Shown here piece after piece: positions 1-9,767 of a DNA stretch of 44,083 nt (its first letter is position 1; each line of letters starts with the position of its first letter). The notes under the pieces were generated by a model, which was not told where the DNA came from, ran no database searches, and worked only from the letters and a program-made list of their open reading frames with translations. The position numbers and the translations under genes were made by a program. The stretch is from Flavobacteriales bacterium (GTDB lineage: Bacteria; Bacteroidota; Bacteroidia; Flavobacteriales_F; PHOS-HE28): contig JADJTW010000021.1 of assembly GCA_016710965.1 (NCBI GenBank), positions 1 to 44,083 on the forward strand, written 5' to 3'.

Positions 1-723
1 TCGGTTCCGGCAGGCACGTACCACATCAGAGGATGAACCAATCCGTCGTTCGCGGGAGAGCTACCGCTGAACTGCTACGATGATGATGGCGACGGCACCT
101 GCAACGGCCTCGACCTGTGCGCCGGAGGACCCGAGCCCGGAACGCCGTGCGACGACATCTGACCGCCACGATCAATGATGTGATCGGGGCCAATTGCCAC
201 GGGTCGTCGGCACCACCGTGAACTGCGCCGAGAACGGTGATTGGACGACAATGACCCATGCACCCCTGGACGAGTGCGATGGCAATCTGCACCTTCACAC
301 CACTACCCGATGGCGATGGCGATGACGGCATCTGCGACGCACGGACGGCTCCCGAACGGTCCGGAACATCGCGCCCGTACTTGCGGATGGGGAGCCCGAG
401 CCGGAAACGACCTGCGACGATGGGGATCCCACCACTACAGGGGTGATGTGGTGACGGCGAATTGCGAACGCCTGGGCACTCCACTACCAGCTGGGATTGC
501 GAGGGACCTGCAAGCGAATTTCGGTTCGCCCTGCGATGACGGCGATGCCTGCACCACCAGTGATGTGACCCAGTTGGATTGCACATGTGCGGGTGTGTTC
601 ACCGACAACGACGGGGATGGCACCTGATGCCCAGGACCTCTGCCCCGGTGGACCGAGCCTGGCACGCCATGCAACGACACAACAATGCTACGACCGATGA
701 CATCATCCAACCCGATTGCACAT

Positions 724-1594
724 GCGCAGGCACCTTGCTGGACAATGACCACCCGGAGAACCCGGCGGACCCGCATTGCCCACACCATGCGACGACAACA
801 GCGCATGCACCGTCGACGACGTTACCAGCCAACTGCGATTGCGCTGGCACACCGGTGAACACGGATGACGACGATGCCTGCCATCGACAGTTACGATCCG
901 ATCCCGCGGTGATCCACACGCCCGTGGATCCTGGATGACGGTAATCTTGCTCACTGATAGTTGCGCATCCGAATACCGGGGTCTCCAACATCTTCCCAAG
1001 ACATGGACGATGGGACCTGCGACGCGCAGGACGGCTGTCCCAACGATCCGGACAAGACCGCGCCCGGCAATTGCGGCTGCGGGAATCCGAACCCGGTGCC
1101 ACGTGCGACGATGGGACAACAACACCTGAATACGAGCGACTGGTGCGAACTGTCTCTGCGCAGGCACCTTGTTGGACAATGACTGCCTCGGAGAACCCGG
1201 CGGTCCGCATTGCCCTTTCACCTTGCGACGACAATAGCGCATGCACCGTCGACGACGTTTACCAGGCCAACTGCGATTGCGCTGGAACGCCCGTGAGTAC
1301 GGATGACGACAATGCCATCGACAGTTGCGATCCGATCACTCGGTGCGATGCATACCCCGATCGATCCAGATGACGGAGATCGCTTGCACACTGGATAGTT
1401 GCGTCCATCACCGGTGTGTCCCATATCTTCCAAGACATGGACAGCGATGGGACCTGCGACGCGCAGGACGGCTGGTCCGGAGGACCTAATAAGACCCGCA
1501 CCCGGCAACTGCGGCTGCGGCGTGAGCGATGTTGACACCGATAGCGACGGTACCTCAGACTGCAACGACGGTTGCCCAGCGGACCCGAACAAGA
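724..1594 (+). repeat. Two tandem copies of a ~435-bp coding repeat
   Basis: Segments recur at an almost constant offset inside the T9SS gene. GCGCAGGCACCTTG starts at 724 and, with slight change, at 1158 (offset 434). GCGCATGCACCGTCGACGAC starts at 801 and 1237 (offset 436). A 29-bp match containing GACCTGCGACGCGCAGGACG starts at 1009 and 1446 (offset 437). The offset drifts because of small indels, which also break the reading frame. Each unit encodes one Cys-rich metal-binding motif followed by one DGDGTCDAQDGCP-type repeat, so this is a domain duplication in the protein. Confidence 0.8.
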
Positions 1595-3128
1595 CAGCGC
1601 GCCTGGACTCGCGGATGCGGAAATCCGGAACCGGGAACTGCATGCGACGATGGTAACGCGAATACCTGCCGAGAATGACCTTGTCGGTGCCAATTGCCTG
1701 CGCCGGCACACCCATCGGCGGCGGATGCACCACCAATGAACTGGTCCGAAAGATCACCTCTGACGGCGTAAGCACCACTCAGGGGAAGTCCGTGCCCAGG
1801 AACCAACACGCCGCCAGCCAGTGGTGGCCAACTATACCAGGCGGGCGTGTTCAATGAGCATCTGCCTCACCGACGGCTGTCTACCTCAGGTCACGGACGA
1901 TGGCGGCGATGGCATCACCGGCGGCGGGTATATCCTGCGCACTACAGCGCCCGGCCGCCGCGTCATCGACAACCGGAACAACTTCCACAGCGGCTTCACC
2001 AGCCGATCGCCAACAACGGCAGCTTCTGCCTGCCCATGGCAACGACCGCCTGATCAGCGCCAGTTGCGATCGCATGCAATTTCGTCGTGGTGTGTACGGT
2101 TCGTGCAACGACAAGCTCACGGCGGACAACACGCCCAACAACACCAGCGGCAACGTGTACCAGTTCTGGTTCTTACGATCCCAACGGAACGCTCAGCCTG
2201 GTGTATCCATCGGCGAACGGAGGCACCAACAACCAGGTCAACATGGCCAGCCTGCCCACCTGGTGGAAGGCCGCTCTACAATGTGCGTGTACGCACTCGC
2301 ATCAGCCCAGGGATATGGCGCTCGTGGGGCCCTGCCTGCCGCATGAAGATCGATAACACCGCCGGCCAATGCCCCAGCACCAGCTTGCAGGATGAGGTGA
2401 ACAACAGCCACCTCACCTGCGGACAGACCAAATCCTTGGGCAACGGCCAGCAGAACCTGGTCTTCGCCAAACCCAAGAGCCGATTCACTCCCAGCTGCGG
2501 ATCGCAGAACGCGAACAAGTACCAGTTCCGCTTCCGCATACCCACCGAGGGCGTGGTGATCGTGAAGAACGGTGTGGGTGCAAACCCATGGACCTACTTG
2601 AACATGGCCAACGTGGTGGGCACGCCCGTGCCTAGTGGTGCGGTACTTCAGCCCTGCGCCATGTACGAAGTGGAGGTGCGTGCCAGCTTCGACGGCGGCG
2701 CTACCTGGTGCAACGGCACCGACCCTTACACCGATCACCTCTTGGGGCAAGGTGTGCGACCTGTACACCGCGGGATGCAACCAGGAGTTCCTGCTGGAAG
2801 AGAGCGGAACAACCATGAGCAGTGCGCCTGAACTCAGTCTTTACCCCAACCCCAACCGTGGCGACCAGCTGATGATCACCCTCAGTGCCATCGAAGAAGG
2901 CGTGAGCACCGTGAGCATCGAGATGCATGACCTCTTCGGCAAGCGTGTGAGCGCGAGCACCATCGCGGTGAACGACGGGTTCCTCAGCACCACGCTCGAA
3001 CTGAACGGCACCATCGCCGCAGGCATGTACCAGGTAACGATCACCGCTGGCGAACGCATCTACAGCGAGCGATTGGTGATACAGCCGTCGCAGATCCCCG
3101 TGCGAGGGTCCTTGACCTTCGCGCCGAT

Positions 3129-3163
3129 AAGGAGGGCCGTCCCGGGAGGGGGCGGCCCTCTTT
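3129..3163 (+). terminator. Intrinsic-terminator-like hairpin
   Basis: Perfect 8-bp stem GAGGGCCG (3132-3139) / CGGCCCTC (3153-3160), extended outward by one G-T and two A-T pairs, with a 13-nt loop and TTT at the 3' side. It lies just after the T9SS sorting domain and before the next gene. Confidence 0.6.
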
Positions 3164-3225
3164 GCTTCCTGATAGGTTGAACGCACTGCCCCTCAGCGTG
3201 TACCGACGATCGGGCACATCCCGGA

Positions 3226-3233
3226 TACCTTCG
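3226..3233 (+). promoter_or_regulatory. Possible -7 element TACCTTCG
   Basis: TACCTTCG matches five of the six fixed positions of the Bacteroidota -7 element TAnnTTTG and lies 17 bp before the start of the DUF4139 gene. No TTG is visible at the expected -33 position, so this is weak. Confidence 0.3.
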
Positions 3234-3250
3234 TCCACTTAAACCAACCC

Positions 3251-4896
3251 ATGCGCCGACGCGGCCTTCTCTCCATTGCCACGCTTCTCATCCTGCTGCC
3301 ATCGTTCGCCGCCGAAGGCGAGAAGCCCATCACCAGCAAGCTCACCGAGGCCAAAGGTCTTCCTCAGCGGTGCCCAGGTATCGCGCACGGCCAGCGCCAC
3401 CATCAGCCCAGGCACGAGCACGCTGGTCTTCACGGGACTCGCACAAGGCCTCGACCCTCAGAGCATCCAGGTCACCGGTAAAGGAGGCTACCAGATCCTG
3501 AGCGTGAATCATCGGATAAACTACCTCACCGAAAGCCCGAAGAAGAAGGAGATCGAGGACTTGCAAGCGAAGATCAAGAAGCTGGAGAAGGACTGGGCCT
3601 ACGAGAAGGCCATGCAGGATGTGTGGGTGAACGAAGAGCAGCTGCTGAACAAGAACAGCGTGATCGGTGGCCAGCAGAACGGGCTCACGGCCGCGCAGCT
3701 CACGGCGGTGAACGACTACGTCCGGCAGCGACTGATCACCACCAAGACCAACTGGCTGGCGCAACAGGAGAAGCTCACGACCATCGGACAAGAGGCCGAC
3801 AAGCTGCGCCAACAACTGAGCACATTGCAGGCGCAGGCGCCACGCCCCACCAGCGAAGTGGTGGTGGAGATCAGCAGCGAGGTGGAGGTGGGCGCAACGT
3901 TCACCCTCACCTATTTCGTGGGCGAGGCGGGGTGGATCCCGGCGTACGACCTCCGCGCGAAAGGGGTCGGCCAGCCGATCGAGCTATTGATGAAAGCGCA
4001 GGTGACGAACAACACCGGCGAGGACTGGAACAAGGTGGCACTGAGCCTGAGCAGCGGAAACCCTACGCTCGGCGGAGTGATGCCCACGTTGAACCCCTGG
4101 ACGCTTTACACCTACCGACCGATGCAGTTGCAAAGCGTTGCGATCCGTGGTGCGCGAACCCGTAACGCGGATGCGACGATGGCCGCGCCGAGCAGCGCCG
4201 CGGATGGCGAAGCGTACAAATACGAAGAGCGGGACGCCACGGCCATCGTGGCCAACACCGTGAACTTCCGCACCACGACGGTCGAGTTCATCATCGAGAC
4301 GCCATTCACCGTGCCCAGCGATGGCGTGCAGCACACCGTGGGCGTACACACGCATAGCATAGCGGCGGTGTACAAGCACTACGCAACGCCCAAGCTGGAC
4401 AAGGACGCCTTCCTCTACGCCCGCACCACCGGCTGGGAGGACTTGAACCTCCTCCCCGGCCAGGCCAACGTGTTCTTCGAAGGCACCTTCGTAGGCGAGA
4501 GCTACCTGCAGCTGGACATGCCCCAAGGACACGCTGGACATCTCGCTCGGCCGCGATAAGGGCGTGGTAGTGGAACGCGTGCGACGCAAGAGCACCAACG
4601 AGAAAGCCGTCATCGGTGGCAAGCGCACGCTCCTGATCGGCTGGGACCTCACCGTGCGCAACACGAAAGGCACAGCCGTAGACCTGGAAGTCCGCGACCA
4701 ATTCCCCCTGAGCCCGCAGAGCGAGATCGAGGTGAAGCTCGAAGAGAACACTCGGGGGCCGGTGCAGGCCTGGGCCAGTGGATGAGAACAAAGGCTCGCT
4801 CACGTGGAACTTCCGCCTGGAGCCCAAGGCACAAAGAAGCTGGGCTTCGCATATACCGTGAAGCATCCGAAGGACTTGCCGGTCGTGGTGGAATAA
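3251..4896 (+). pseudogene. DUF4139 (mucoidy inhibitor MuiA-like) protein, frameshifted
   Basis: The composite protein starts at the ATG at 3251 with a Sec-type signal peptide (RRRGLLSIATLLILLPSFA). It continues as VFLSGAQVSRTASATI and ends DLPVVVE with a stop at 4894-4896. The order is an N-terminal beta domain (DUF4140-like), a coiled coil at about 3535-3840 (KKKEIEDLQAKIKKLEKDW and a second helix ending LRQQLSTLQAQ), then a beta-sandwich beginning WIPAYDLRA, characteristic of the DUF4139 / MuiA family. At least four frame changes are needed, near 3350, 4520, 4780 and 4830. The family is widespread in Bacteroidota as exported proteins of unknown biochemical role. The break points are single-base, so sequencing error is plausible. 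Confidence 0.75.
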
Positions 4897-5004
4897 CGGC
4901 CTGCTTTTCGTGAGAGGCCTCTTCGTTGCGCAAACCCTGTCGGGGATCGGGGACACGCACAATCCATCCCACGCGACTTCCGGTGTGACGCCCGTGGAGG
5001 TCGA

Positions 5005-5012
5005 TACCTTTC
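5005..5012 (+). promoter_or_regulatory. -7-like element 4 nt before a start codon
   Basis: TACCTTTC matches five of six fixed positions of TAnnTTTG and ends 4 nt before the ATG at 5017. No convincing -33 TTG is present. Confidence 0.3.
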
Positions 5013-5016
5013 GACC

Positions 5017-6471
5017 ATGAAGGCATGGCCGATCGGCTTCTCACTGCTGGCATCGATGCTTCCGCATCACGGCCTTAATGCGCAAGTCATCGACACCGGT
5101 GCTCTTCAATGAAGTCGGTCGCTTCCAGTTCCCGTATTGGGTCTTCCCGGACAGCTCCTCCTACTTCACGCTCTCCAGCAGGATCGACCGTCTCGATCGC
5201 CCCTACCTCTACATGGCCTGCGTTGAGCAGGGCTTGGTGACGCTCGACATGTCCGATGCCTCATCGCCTGTTCCGGTGGATACGATCTGGCCGGCGGACC
5301 TCGGCGGCTTGAAGGTGACCAACCTCGAACAGGTGAACGACCTGCTCTATGTCTCACTCGGCGGATTCGAAGGTGCAGGACAGACGGCGGGCCTCGCTAC
5401 TGTGGATGTGAGCGACCCGACCGATCCGCTAGTCCTGGATATCTGGAGGGAGGCACCGCCTCCCCAACGGCACCGCCATCGTGAAGGTCGACGGCGACGA
5501 AGCGTATGTGGGTGCAATGGAGGACGGCCTCATCGTCCTGGACGTTGGCAACCCTGCCGACATCCAGTTCATCAGCAGCTTTCAGCCCGACCCCACCTGG
5601 CCGGGCATCGCGGGCTATGCGCCCAACGGACGCGGCATGGCCATCGTGGGCGATCTGCTCTACCTCGCCTTCGACGCCGGTGGTTTGCGCACGCTCGATA
5701 TCAGTGATCCATCGGCCATCTCGCAGATCGGCCAGTACGTGAACCCGAACATTCCGATCCTCACGCCACCCGCCTACAACAACATCGTCGTCATCGATGG
5801 CCTCGCGCGTATTGCACCATCGACTACTGCGGGCTGGAAGTGGTGGACATCAGCGATCCCGCGAACATGACCAAGTGGCGCATGGCTGCACCCGTGGAAC
5901 TGCATCGGCCTCTCGTGGTTCGGAAGCGACGGGCACACCAACGAGGTGGTCGCCTCCATGGGCGACAGCCTGCTCTTCGTCAGCGGTGCCGACTCGGAGG
6001 TCCTCGTTTACGACATCAGCGATGGCGAATGCTCCGGTGCTTGCAGGCGGGCATATCCTGCCGAACGATTCTGCGGCTGCATGGGGCGTTGATGTGCATG
6101 GAAGCATGGTCGCGGGCAGCTTCATCAACAACCACAACCTGCCTGCGCAACCCTACTATAGCAAGTACGGCGGCGTGGTGCTTTACGAGTGGACCGCGGA
6201 ATTCAGCACGGGCGTGCTCATCCAAAGCGCGCATGTACAAACGCTCGTCGCTACCCCGAACCCGACGAGCGGCGCTATCGCGCTGAAGGGATTGCTGCCC
6301 CATGCAAGCTTGTCGGTATTCGACGCCTGGGGCCGGCTCGTTCTGGAGGAGCGTTCGACAGCAGCAACGGCATTGCTGGATATGAGCGGCCAGGTCCCTG
6401 GGCTGTACACGATCAGCGAACGCACCGGGTCGGGGACGCGCACAGCGCGTGTACTTCTGTTGCCCGAGTGA
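5017..6471 (+). pseudogene. LVIVD-repeat T9SS protein, frameshifted
   Basis: The ATG at 5017 opens a signal peptide (MKAWPIGFSLLASMLP) in a frame that stops after 31 codons. The rest of the protein follows in other frames: YLYMACVEQGLVTLDMSDASSP, VGAMEDGLIVLDVGNPADIQ, LLYLAFDAGGLRTLDISDPSA and LEVVDISDPANMTKW. These are LVIVD-type beta-propeller repeats with the V-D-I/V-S/G-x-P-A/S signature. The C-terminus TPNPTSGAIALKGLL...YTISERTG is a T9SS type A sorting domain. At least five frame changes are needed, near 5098, 5450, 5808, 5900 and 6025. The product would be a secreted or surface beta-propeller. The stop TGA at 6469-6471 directly abuts the stop of the convergent desaturase. Confidence 0.75.
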
Positions 6472-7545
6472 TCAGGCCGCGCCCACCTGGCGCAAATGCA
6501 TCAGGTGGCTCCACAGTGCGCTCCGCAGCGTGGGGAATTCGCGGTACGCGATGCCGAACTCGGTGCATACTTCTTTCAGGCGCTTGTTGAGGGCGGGGTA
6601 ATGCACGTGGCTGATGCGCGGGAACAGGTGGTGCTCCACTTGGAAGTTCAATCCACCGAAGAGCCAGTTCCACATCCGATTGTGCGTGGCGAAGTTCACC
6701 GTAGTGGCCACTTGGTGGACAGCCCATTCGGCTTCGATGTGGTGGCCGTCCGTAGCGGGATGCACGAAATCAGCGTCCTCCACCACGTGGGCCAGCTGGA
6801 ACACCACCGCGATCACCAGTCCGGTGACGAAGACCATCACACCGTATCCTGCAAGGGTGGGCAGCACGCCCGCGAAGAACATGGGCAATACGATGAAGAG
6901 CGAGATGTAGAACACCTTCGAGGACCAGAAGATGACGTGCTGCTTCAGGTTCATCGGCCGCAAGGGCGTGTTGTCCGCGATCTTACGGGTGAAGTACTTC
7001 TTCAGGTCCTGCCAGAAGATCCAGAACAAATAGGTAGTGCCGTACAGAAGAAGGCCGTAGATGTGCTGGAAGCGATGGAACCAGTATTTCCTCTGGCCCG
7101 CATGCACCCGAACGAAAGGCTTTATGTCGATGTCGTCGTCCATCCCTTCGATGTTGGTGAAGGTGTGGTGGTTCTCGTTGTGCTTCAATTTCCACAGATA
7201 CACGTTGCCGCCGAGGAAATTGAGGCTGTGGCCCATCATCTCGTTCACCCATTTGCGGCGGCTGTAACTGCCATGCGCGCCATCGTGCATCACGTTGAAG
7301 CCGATGGAAGCCACCACCACGCCCATGATGGCGCACAGGCCGAGGGAGATCCACACCGAGGCGGGCGTGAAGAACACCAGCACCACGTATAGTCCTGCCA
7401 AGGTGGTGAGCAGGATGCCCGTTTTCAGGTAGAGGCGCCAATCGCCGGTCTTGTGGAGGTTATTCTCCTTGAAATAGGCCTCGGTTTCCTCACGGAGGCG
7501 CTGGAAGAACACCGGTGCGGTGCGCGCGAATGTGGTGGGCTGCAT
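6472..7545 (-). CDS. Fatty acid desaturase, acyl-CoA/acyl-lipid type
   Basis: A 357-residue integral membrane desaturase. It has three histidine boxes that bind the di-iron centre: HDGAH at 87-91, HNENHH at 122-127 and QVEHH at 302-306. The glutamine in the third box is the feature of front-end and linoleoyl-CoA-type desaturases (fatty acid desaturase family PF00487). There is no cytochrome b5 domain, so electrons must come from a separate ferredoxin or b5. Hydrophobic segments lie at about 43-60, 64-85, 164-180, 207-230 and 232-252. It introduces a double bond into membrane lipid acyl chains; the position cannot be read from sequence. The start is the ATG at 7543-7545, preceded by an exact TAnnTTTG element 8 nt upstream. 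It is intact although both sides are damaged. Confidence 0.93.
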   Translation of the reverse strand: MQPTTFARTAPVFFQRLREETEAYFKENNLHKTGDWRLYLKTGILLTTLAGLYVVLVFFTPASVWISLGLCAIMGVVVASIGFNVMHDGAHGSYSRRKWVNEMMGHSLNFLGGNVYLWKLKHNENHHTFTNIEGMDDDIDIKPFVRVHAGQRKYWFHRFQHIYGLLLYGTTYLFWIFWQDLKKYFTRKIADNTPLRPMNLKQHVIFWSSKVFYISLFIVLPMFFAGVLPTLAGYGVMVFVTGLVIAVVFQLAHVVEDADFVHPATDGHHIEAEWAVHQVATTVNFATHNRMWNWLFGGLNFQVEHHLFPRISHVHYPALNKRLKEVCTEFGIAYREFPTLRSALWSHLMHLRQVGAA

Positions 7546-7553
7546 GAGCGGGC

Positions 7554-7561
7554 CAAAGGTA
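7554..7561 (-). promoter_or_regulatory. -7 promoter element TACCTTTG of the desaturase gene
   Basis: On the minus strand TACCTTTG matches TAnnTTTG exactly and ends 8 nt before the ATG. A transcript starting a few nucleotides downstream would be nearly leaderless. No TTG occurs at the usual distance upstream. The arrangement is almost identical to that before the receptor gene at 36657. Confidence 0.5.
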
Positions 7562-7620
7562 CTGCTGGGGCAATGGCCTCCCGGCCGGTGCGTTCGATCT
7601 TCTTCACACGCGGCGACCGA

Positions 7621-7867
7621 TCACGCAAACTCATCGGTGAGCGCCGCGTTCAGCGTGATGGGCGACCACGGGCTCACGCCGGAGCTGAGCTTCATGGTGA
7701 AGCAGCGGGCATGCGCGGCGGCGATGAGCTCCTCGGTGTTGGTGCCCGCCGTGCCATCCTCGCCCGCGAAACGCGTGGTGAACGTATGCGGCGTGTTGCT
7801 CAGCACACCGCTGGTGGTACTGAGGGTTCCGGATCCTTCTTTACCGGTGCCGCTCCAGATGAGCCAT
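7621..7867 (-). pseudogene. OsmC-family peroxiredoxin with internal deletion
   Basis: The N-terminal half WSGTGKEGSGTLSTTSGVL...TNTEELIAAAHARCFTMKLS is clearly OsmC/Ohr family, including the peroxidatic cysteine in AHARCFTM. The next residues are ITLNAALTDEFA and a stop, which match the usual C-terminus of the family. About 50 residues are therefore missing, including the region (ENCPxS) that carries the second conserved cysteine. The probable start ATG at 7865-7867 is also one frame off from the body. A normal member is about 140 residues and detoxifies organic hydroperoxides; this copy would not fold. It sits 28 bp after the next gene on the same strand, as in a stress operon. Whether the deletion is biological or an assembly error cannot be decided here. 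Confidence 0.75.
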
Positions 7868-7894
7868 TGGGCGAGCGTGAAAGGCAGTGGTGAC

Positions 7895-8197
7895 TTACTT
7901 CTTCAGCAGTTTGAACGCATGCGTCCACTGGTTGCGGATGAATCCCGGGATGCACCACAGGATGCACAACGGCTCGATCGCCCGCGCGCCCTCCACGCCG
8001 CCCATGTCCTCCGCCTCCCAGCCGAATTGCTCGAGGAGGGCCGTCACCTCGGCCTTCGCCCCCGCATCATTGCAGCAGATGAACATGGTGGGCTTGATGC
8101 CGCCGAAGTCGGGACCAACCATGTACGCGTTGCCCACGCTGTTGAACGCCTTTACGAAGCAGAGGGGCCGAGCACTGCCCGGATCCCACGCTCGCAT
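7895..8197 (-). pseudogene. NAD(P)-binding F420-type oxidoreductase, N-terminus missing
   Basis: The readable part is VKAFNSVGNAYMVGPDFGG, then KPTMFICCNDAGAKAEVTALL, then FGWEAEDMGGVEGARAIEPL and a C-terminus WTHAFKLLKK. It matches the C-terminal half of NADPH-dependent F420 reductase-like proteins (PF03807 family). The Rossmann GxGxxG half, roughly 110 residues, is absent: upstream of 8197 the frame gives no such motif and the glycosyltransferase begins at 8256 on the opposite strand. The family uses NAD(P)H to reduce small substrates or flavin-like cofactors. The remnant lies next to the damaged OsmC gene. Confidence 0.7.
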
Positions 8198-8255
8198 GTC
8201 TCAAATGAGATCCTGCTTCCCTCCTCAGCCCCCATCTTCGTCGCCAGCGCGTCCG

Positions 8256-9302
8256 ATGCACAGCATCCTGATCGACATCTACAAGACCAAGGACCTGAAC
8301 TCCGGCCTGGGGCAGTTCTCCTTGCAACTGGCGCAGGCGATCCTCGCCAATCCGATCGCCGACCAGCGAATCACCTTCCTGCAACCGCGCGGATTCCGGA
8401 ACAAGGTGCTGCAAGGCTGCTCCGTCGTGGAGGACAGCCTCATCCTGCGTTACCTCCCACAACTCGGCAGGCGCTTCGACCTCTGGCACTCCACGCATCA
8501 GCTCCCCTCCCATCGGCCTGCAAGTGGCACGCCGTGGATACTCACCATCCACGACCTCAACTTCCTGGTGGAGAAGCCCGCGCCCAAGGCGGCACGCTAC
8601 CTGGCTGCGCTGCAACGCGATGTGGATCGGGCGGATGCCTTGACCACGATCTCGCACTTCACGAAAGCGGAGATCGAAGCGCGGATCGACCTGCGCGGAA
8701 AGGCGGTGCGCGTGATCCCAAATGGCGTGGCATTGCCGTCGTATGCTGACACCACGCTGCCAACCGCCCTCACCCTTCGTCCGTTCTTCCTGGCCATCGG
8801 CGTGCTCAAGGAGAAGAAGAACCTGGAGGTGCTCTTACCGCTGCTCACCCATTTCACCGATCACGCCTTGGTGATCGCTGGCAACGACCGAACGGCATAC
8901 GGCGATCTGATCCGGCAGCAGGTGGTGGAGATGGGGCTGGGCGATCGCGTTCATCTGACCGGACCTGTTGATGACCGCATGCGTTTCGCGCTGTACACCC
9001 ATTGCGCGGCCTTGCTCATGCCATCGCTGGCAGAAGGATTCGGAATGCCCGTGATCGAGGCGCTGTCGCTCGGGAAACCGGTGTTCGCGAGCCGACGGAC
9101 CAGCTTGCCGGAAGTGGGCGGCGATGCGGCGTGCTATTTCGATGACTTCGCACCGGACGCCATGGCCAAGGTGATCAGTGATGGGCTGCGCGATTGGAAC
9201 GACGATGCCGCCCGGCTGGCCCGGCAACATGCCGATGGTTACAGCTGGGTGCGCTGCGTGAAGGCTTATCAGGAGCTCTACGCCGAGCTGCTGAGCCGAT
9301 GA
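8256..9302 (+). CDS. Glycosyltransferase family 4 (group 1)
   Basis: A 348-residue GT-B glycosyltransferase. The donor-binding half contains RVIPNGV (152-158), FFLAIGVLKEKKN (177-189), which is the usual start of the Glycos_transf_1 domain, and EGFGMPVIE (260-268), the E-x7-E motif of GT4 enzymes. The acceptor half includes LWHSTHQLP and LTIHDLNFL. It transfers a sugar from a nucleotide donor to a lipid or polysaccharide acceptor at the cytoplasmic face; the substrate is unknown. The ATG at 8256 was chosen because the family begins at ILIDIYK and upstream codons in this frame overlap the truncated oxidoreductase. No other cell-envelope sugar genes are adjacent. Confidence 0.9.
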   Translation: MHSILIDIYKTKDLNSGLGQFSLQLAQAILANPIADQRITFLQPRGFRNKVLQGCSVVEDSLILRYLPQLGRRFDLWHSTHQLPSHRPASGTPWILTIHDLNFLVEKPAPKAARYLAALQRDVDRADALTTISHFTKAEIEARIDLRGKAVRVIPNGVALPSYADTTLPTALTLRPFFLAIGVLKEKKNLEVLLPLLTHFTDHALVIAGNDRTAYGDLIRQQVVEMGLGDRVHLTGPVDDRMRFALYTHCAALLMPSLAEGFGMPVIEALSLGKPVFASRRTSLPEVGGDAACYFDDFAPDAMAKVISDGLRDWNDDAARLARQHADGYSWVRCVKAYQELYAELLSR

Positions 9303-9404
9303 TGCCTCCCAGTGCGACGGACCAAAGCGCGTGAGCGCCACAGCCCGGCGGTAACATCGCCGTCGCTGTGAGGCAAAGCATTAGGATATCCGCGACCGCT
9401 CCTG

Positions 9405-9725
9405 TTGCGCATCAGCACCGTGCTGTTGGTGTTGACAGCGCTGCGCCTGCTGTTCTTCGTCGTCCATCGCCATGCGTTCTCCGGGTACGCGTGGACGGAT
9501 CTGCTCCAGGCCGCCGTGCAAGGCTTGCGCTTCGATGCCATAACGGTGGTGATCGCGAACGCGCCGCTGATCCTCCTTCACCTGCTGCCTTTGCAATGGC
9601 GTGCGGCGCGCTGGTACGACCGCATGCTGTTCGTGCTCTTCATCACAGTGAACGGATTCCTGCCGCTGCTCTGTTGCATCGACCTGCCGCTCTTCGGCTT
9701 CATCGGCACGCGGACGCACTGGTGA
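9405..9725 (+). pseudogene. LTA-synthase-like sulfatase, N-terminal membrane domain only
   Basis: About 106 residues: STVLLVLTALRLLFFVV, LQAAVQGLRFDAITVV and CCIDLPLFGFIGTRT, with a TTG possible start at 9405. It matches the first four membrane helices of the LTA synthase/alkaline-phosphatase-superfamily proteins of Bacteroidota, including the GLRFD segment and the segment just before the usual periplasmic linker. The whole extracytoplasmic sulfatase domain of about 450 residues is missing, and 40 bp later the convergent DinB gene ends. Full-length members transfer phosphoglycerol or phosphoethanolamine groups onto envelope glycans. Confidence 0.65.
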
Positions 9726-9767
9726 ACAACAGGCTTGCAGCGCCTTGAGCCGGGGCCTGGATCCTGA

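Larger units (their letters stand above)
1..3180 (+). pseudogene. Secreted metal-binding-repeat protein with T9SS sorting domain, 5' partial and frameshifted
   Basis: The gene enters from the left edge and reads as one protein only if the frame is changed many times. Reading across frames gives repeated Cys/Asp-rich units of the type CDDGDACT..DV....CDCAGTP and DGDGTCDAQDGCPNDPDK, which resemble the putative metal-binding motif and thrombospondin type 3 calcium repeats. From about 2345 a globular region follows (CPSTSLQDEV to SFDGGATWC). The T9SS type A domain begins at LYPNPNRG (about 2840) and ends with YSERLVIQP near 3095. One clear frame change lies at about 2735-2748, where SFDGGATWC continues as WGKVCDLYTAGC in the next frame. 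The in-frame stop at 3180 lies beyond the terminator hairpin at 3129-3163, so the true end is probably near 3095. The product would be an exported, surface-anchored calcium-binding protein. Frameshifts may be sequencing errors; identity as a T9SS cargo is secure, function is not. Confidence 0.75.

Noticed and set aside
724..1594. CRISPR-like periodicity in the first gene
   Set aside because: The repeats are 435 bp, coding, and not separated by unique spacers.
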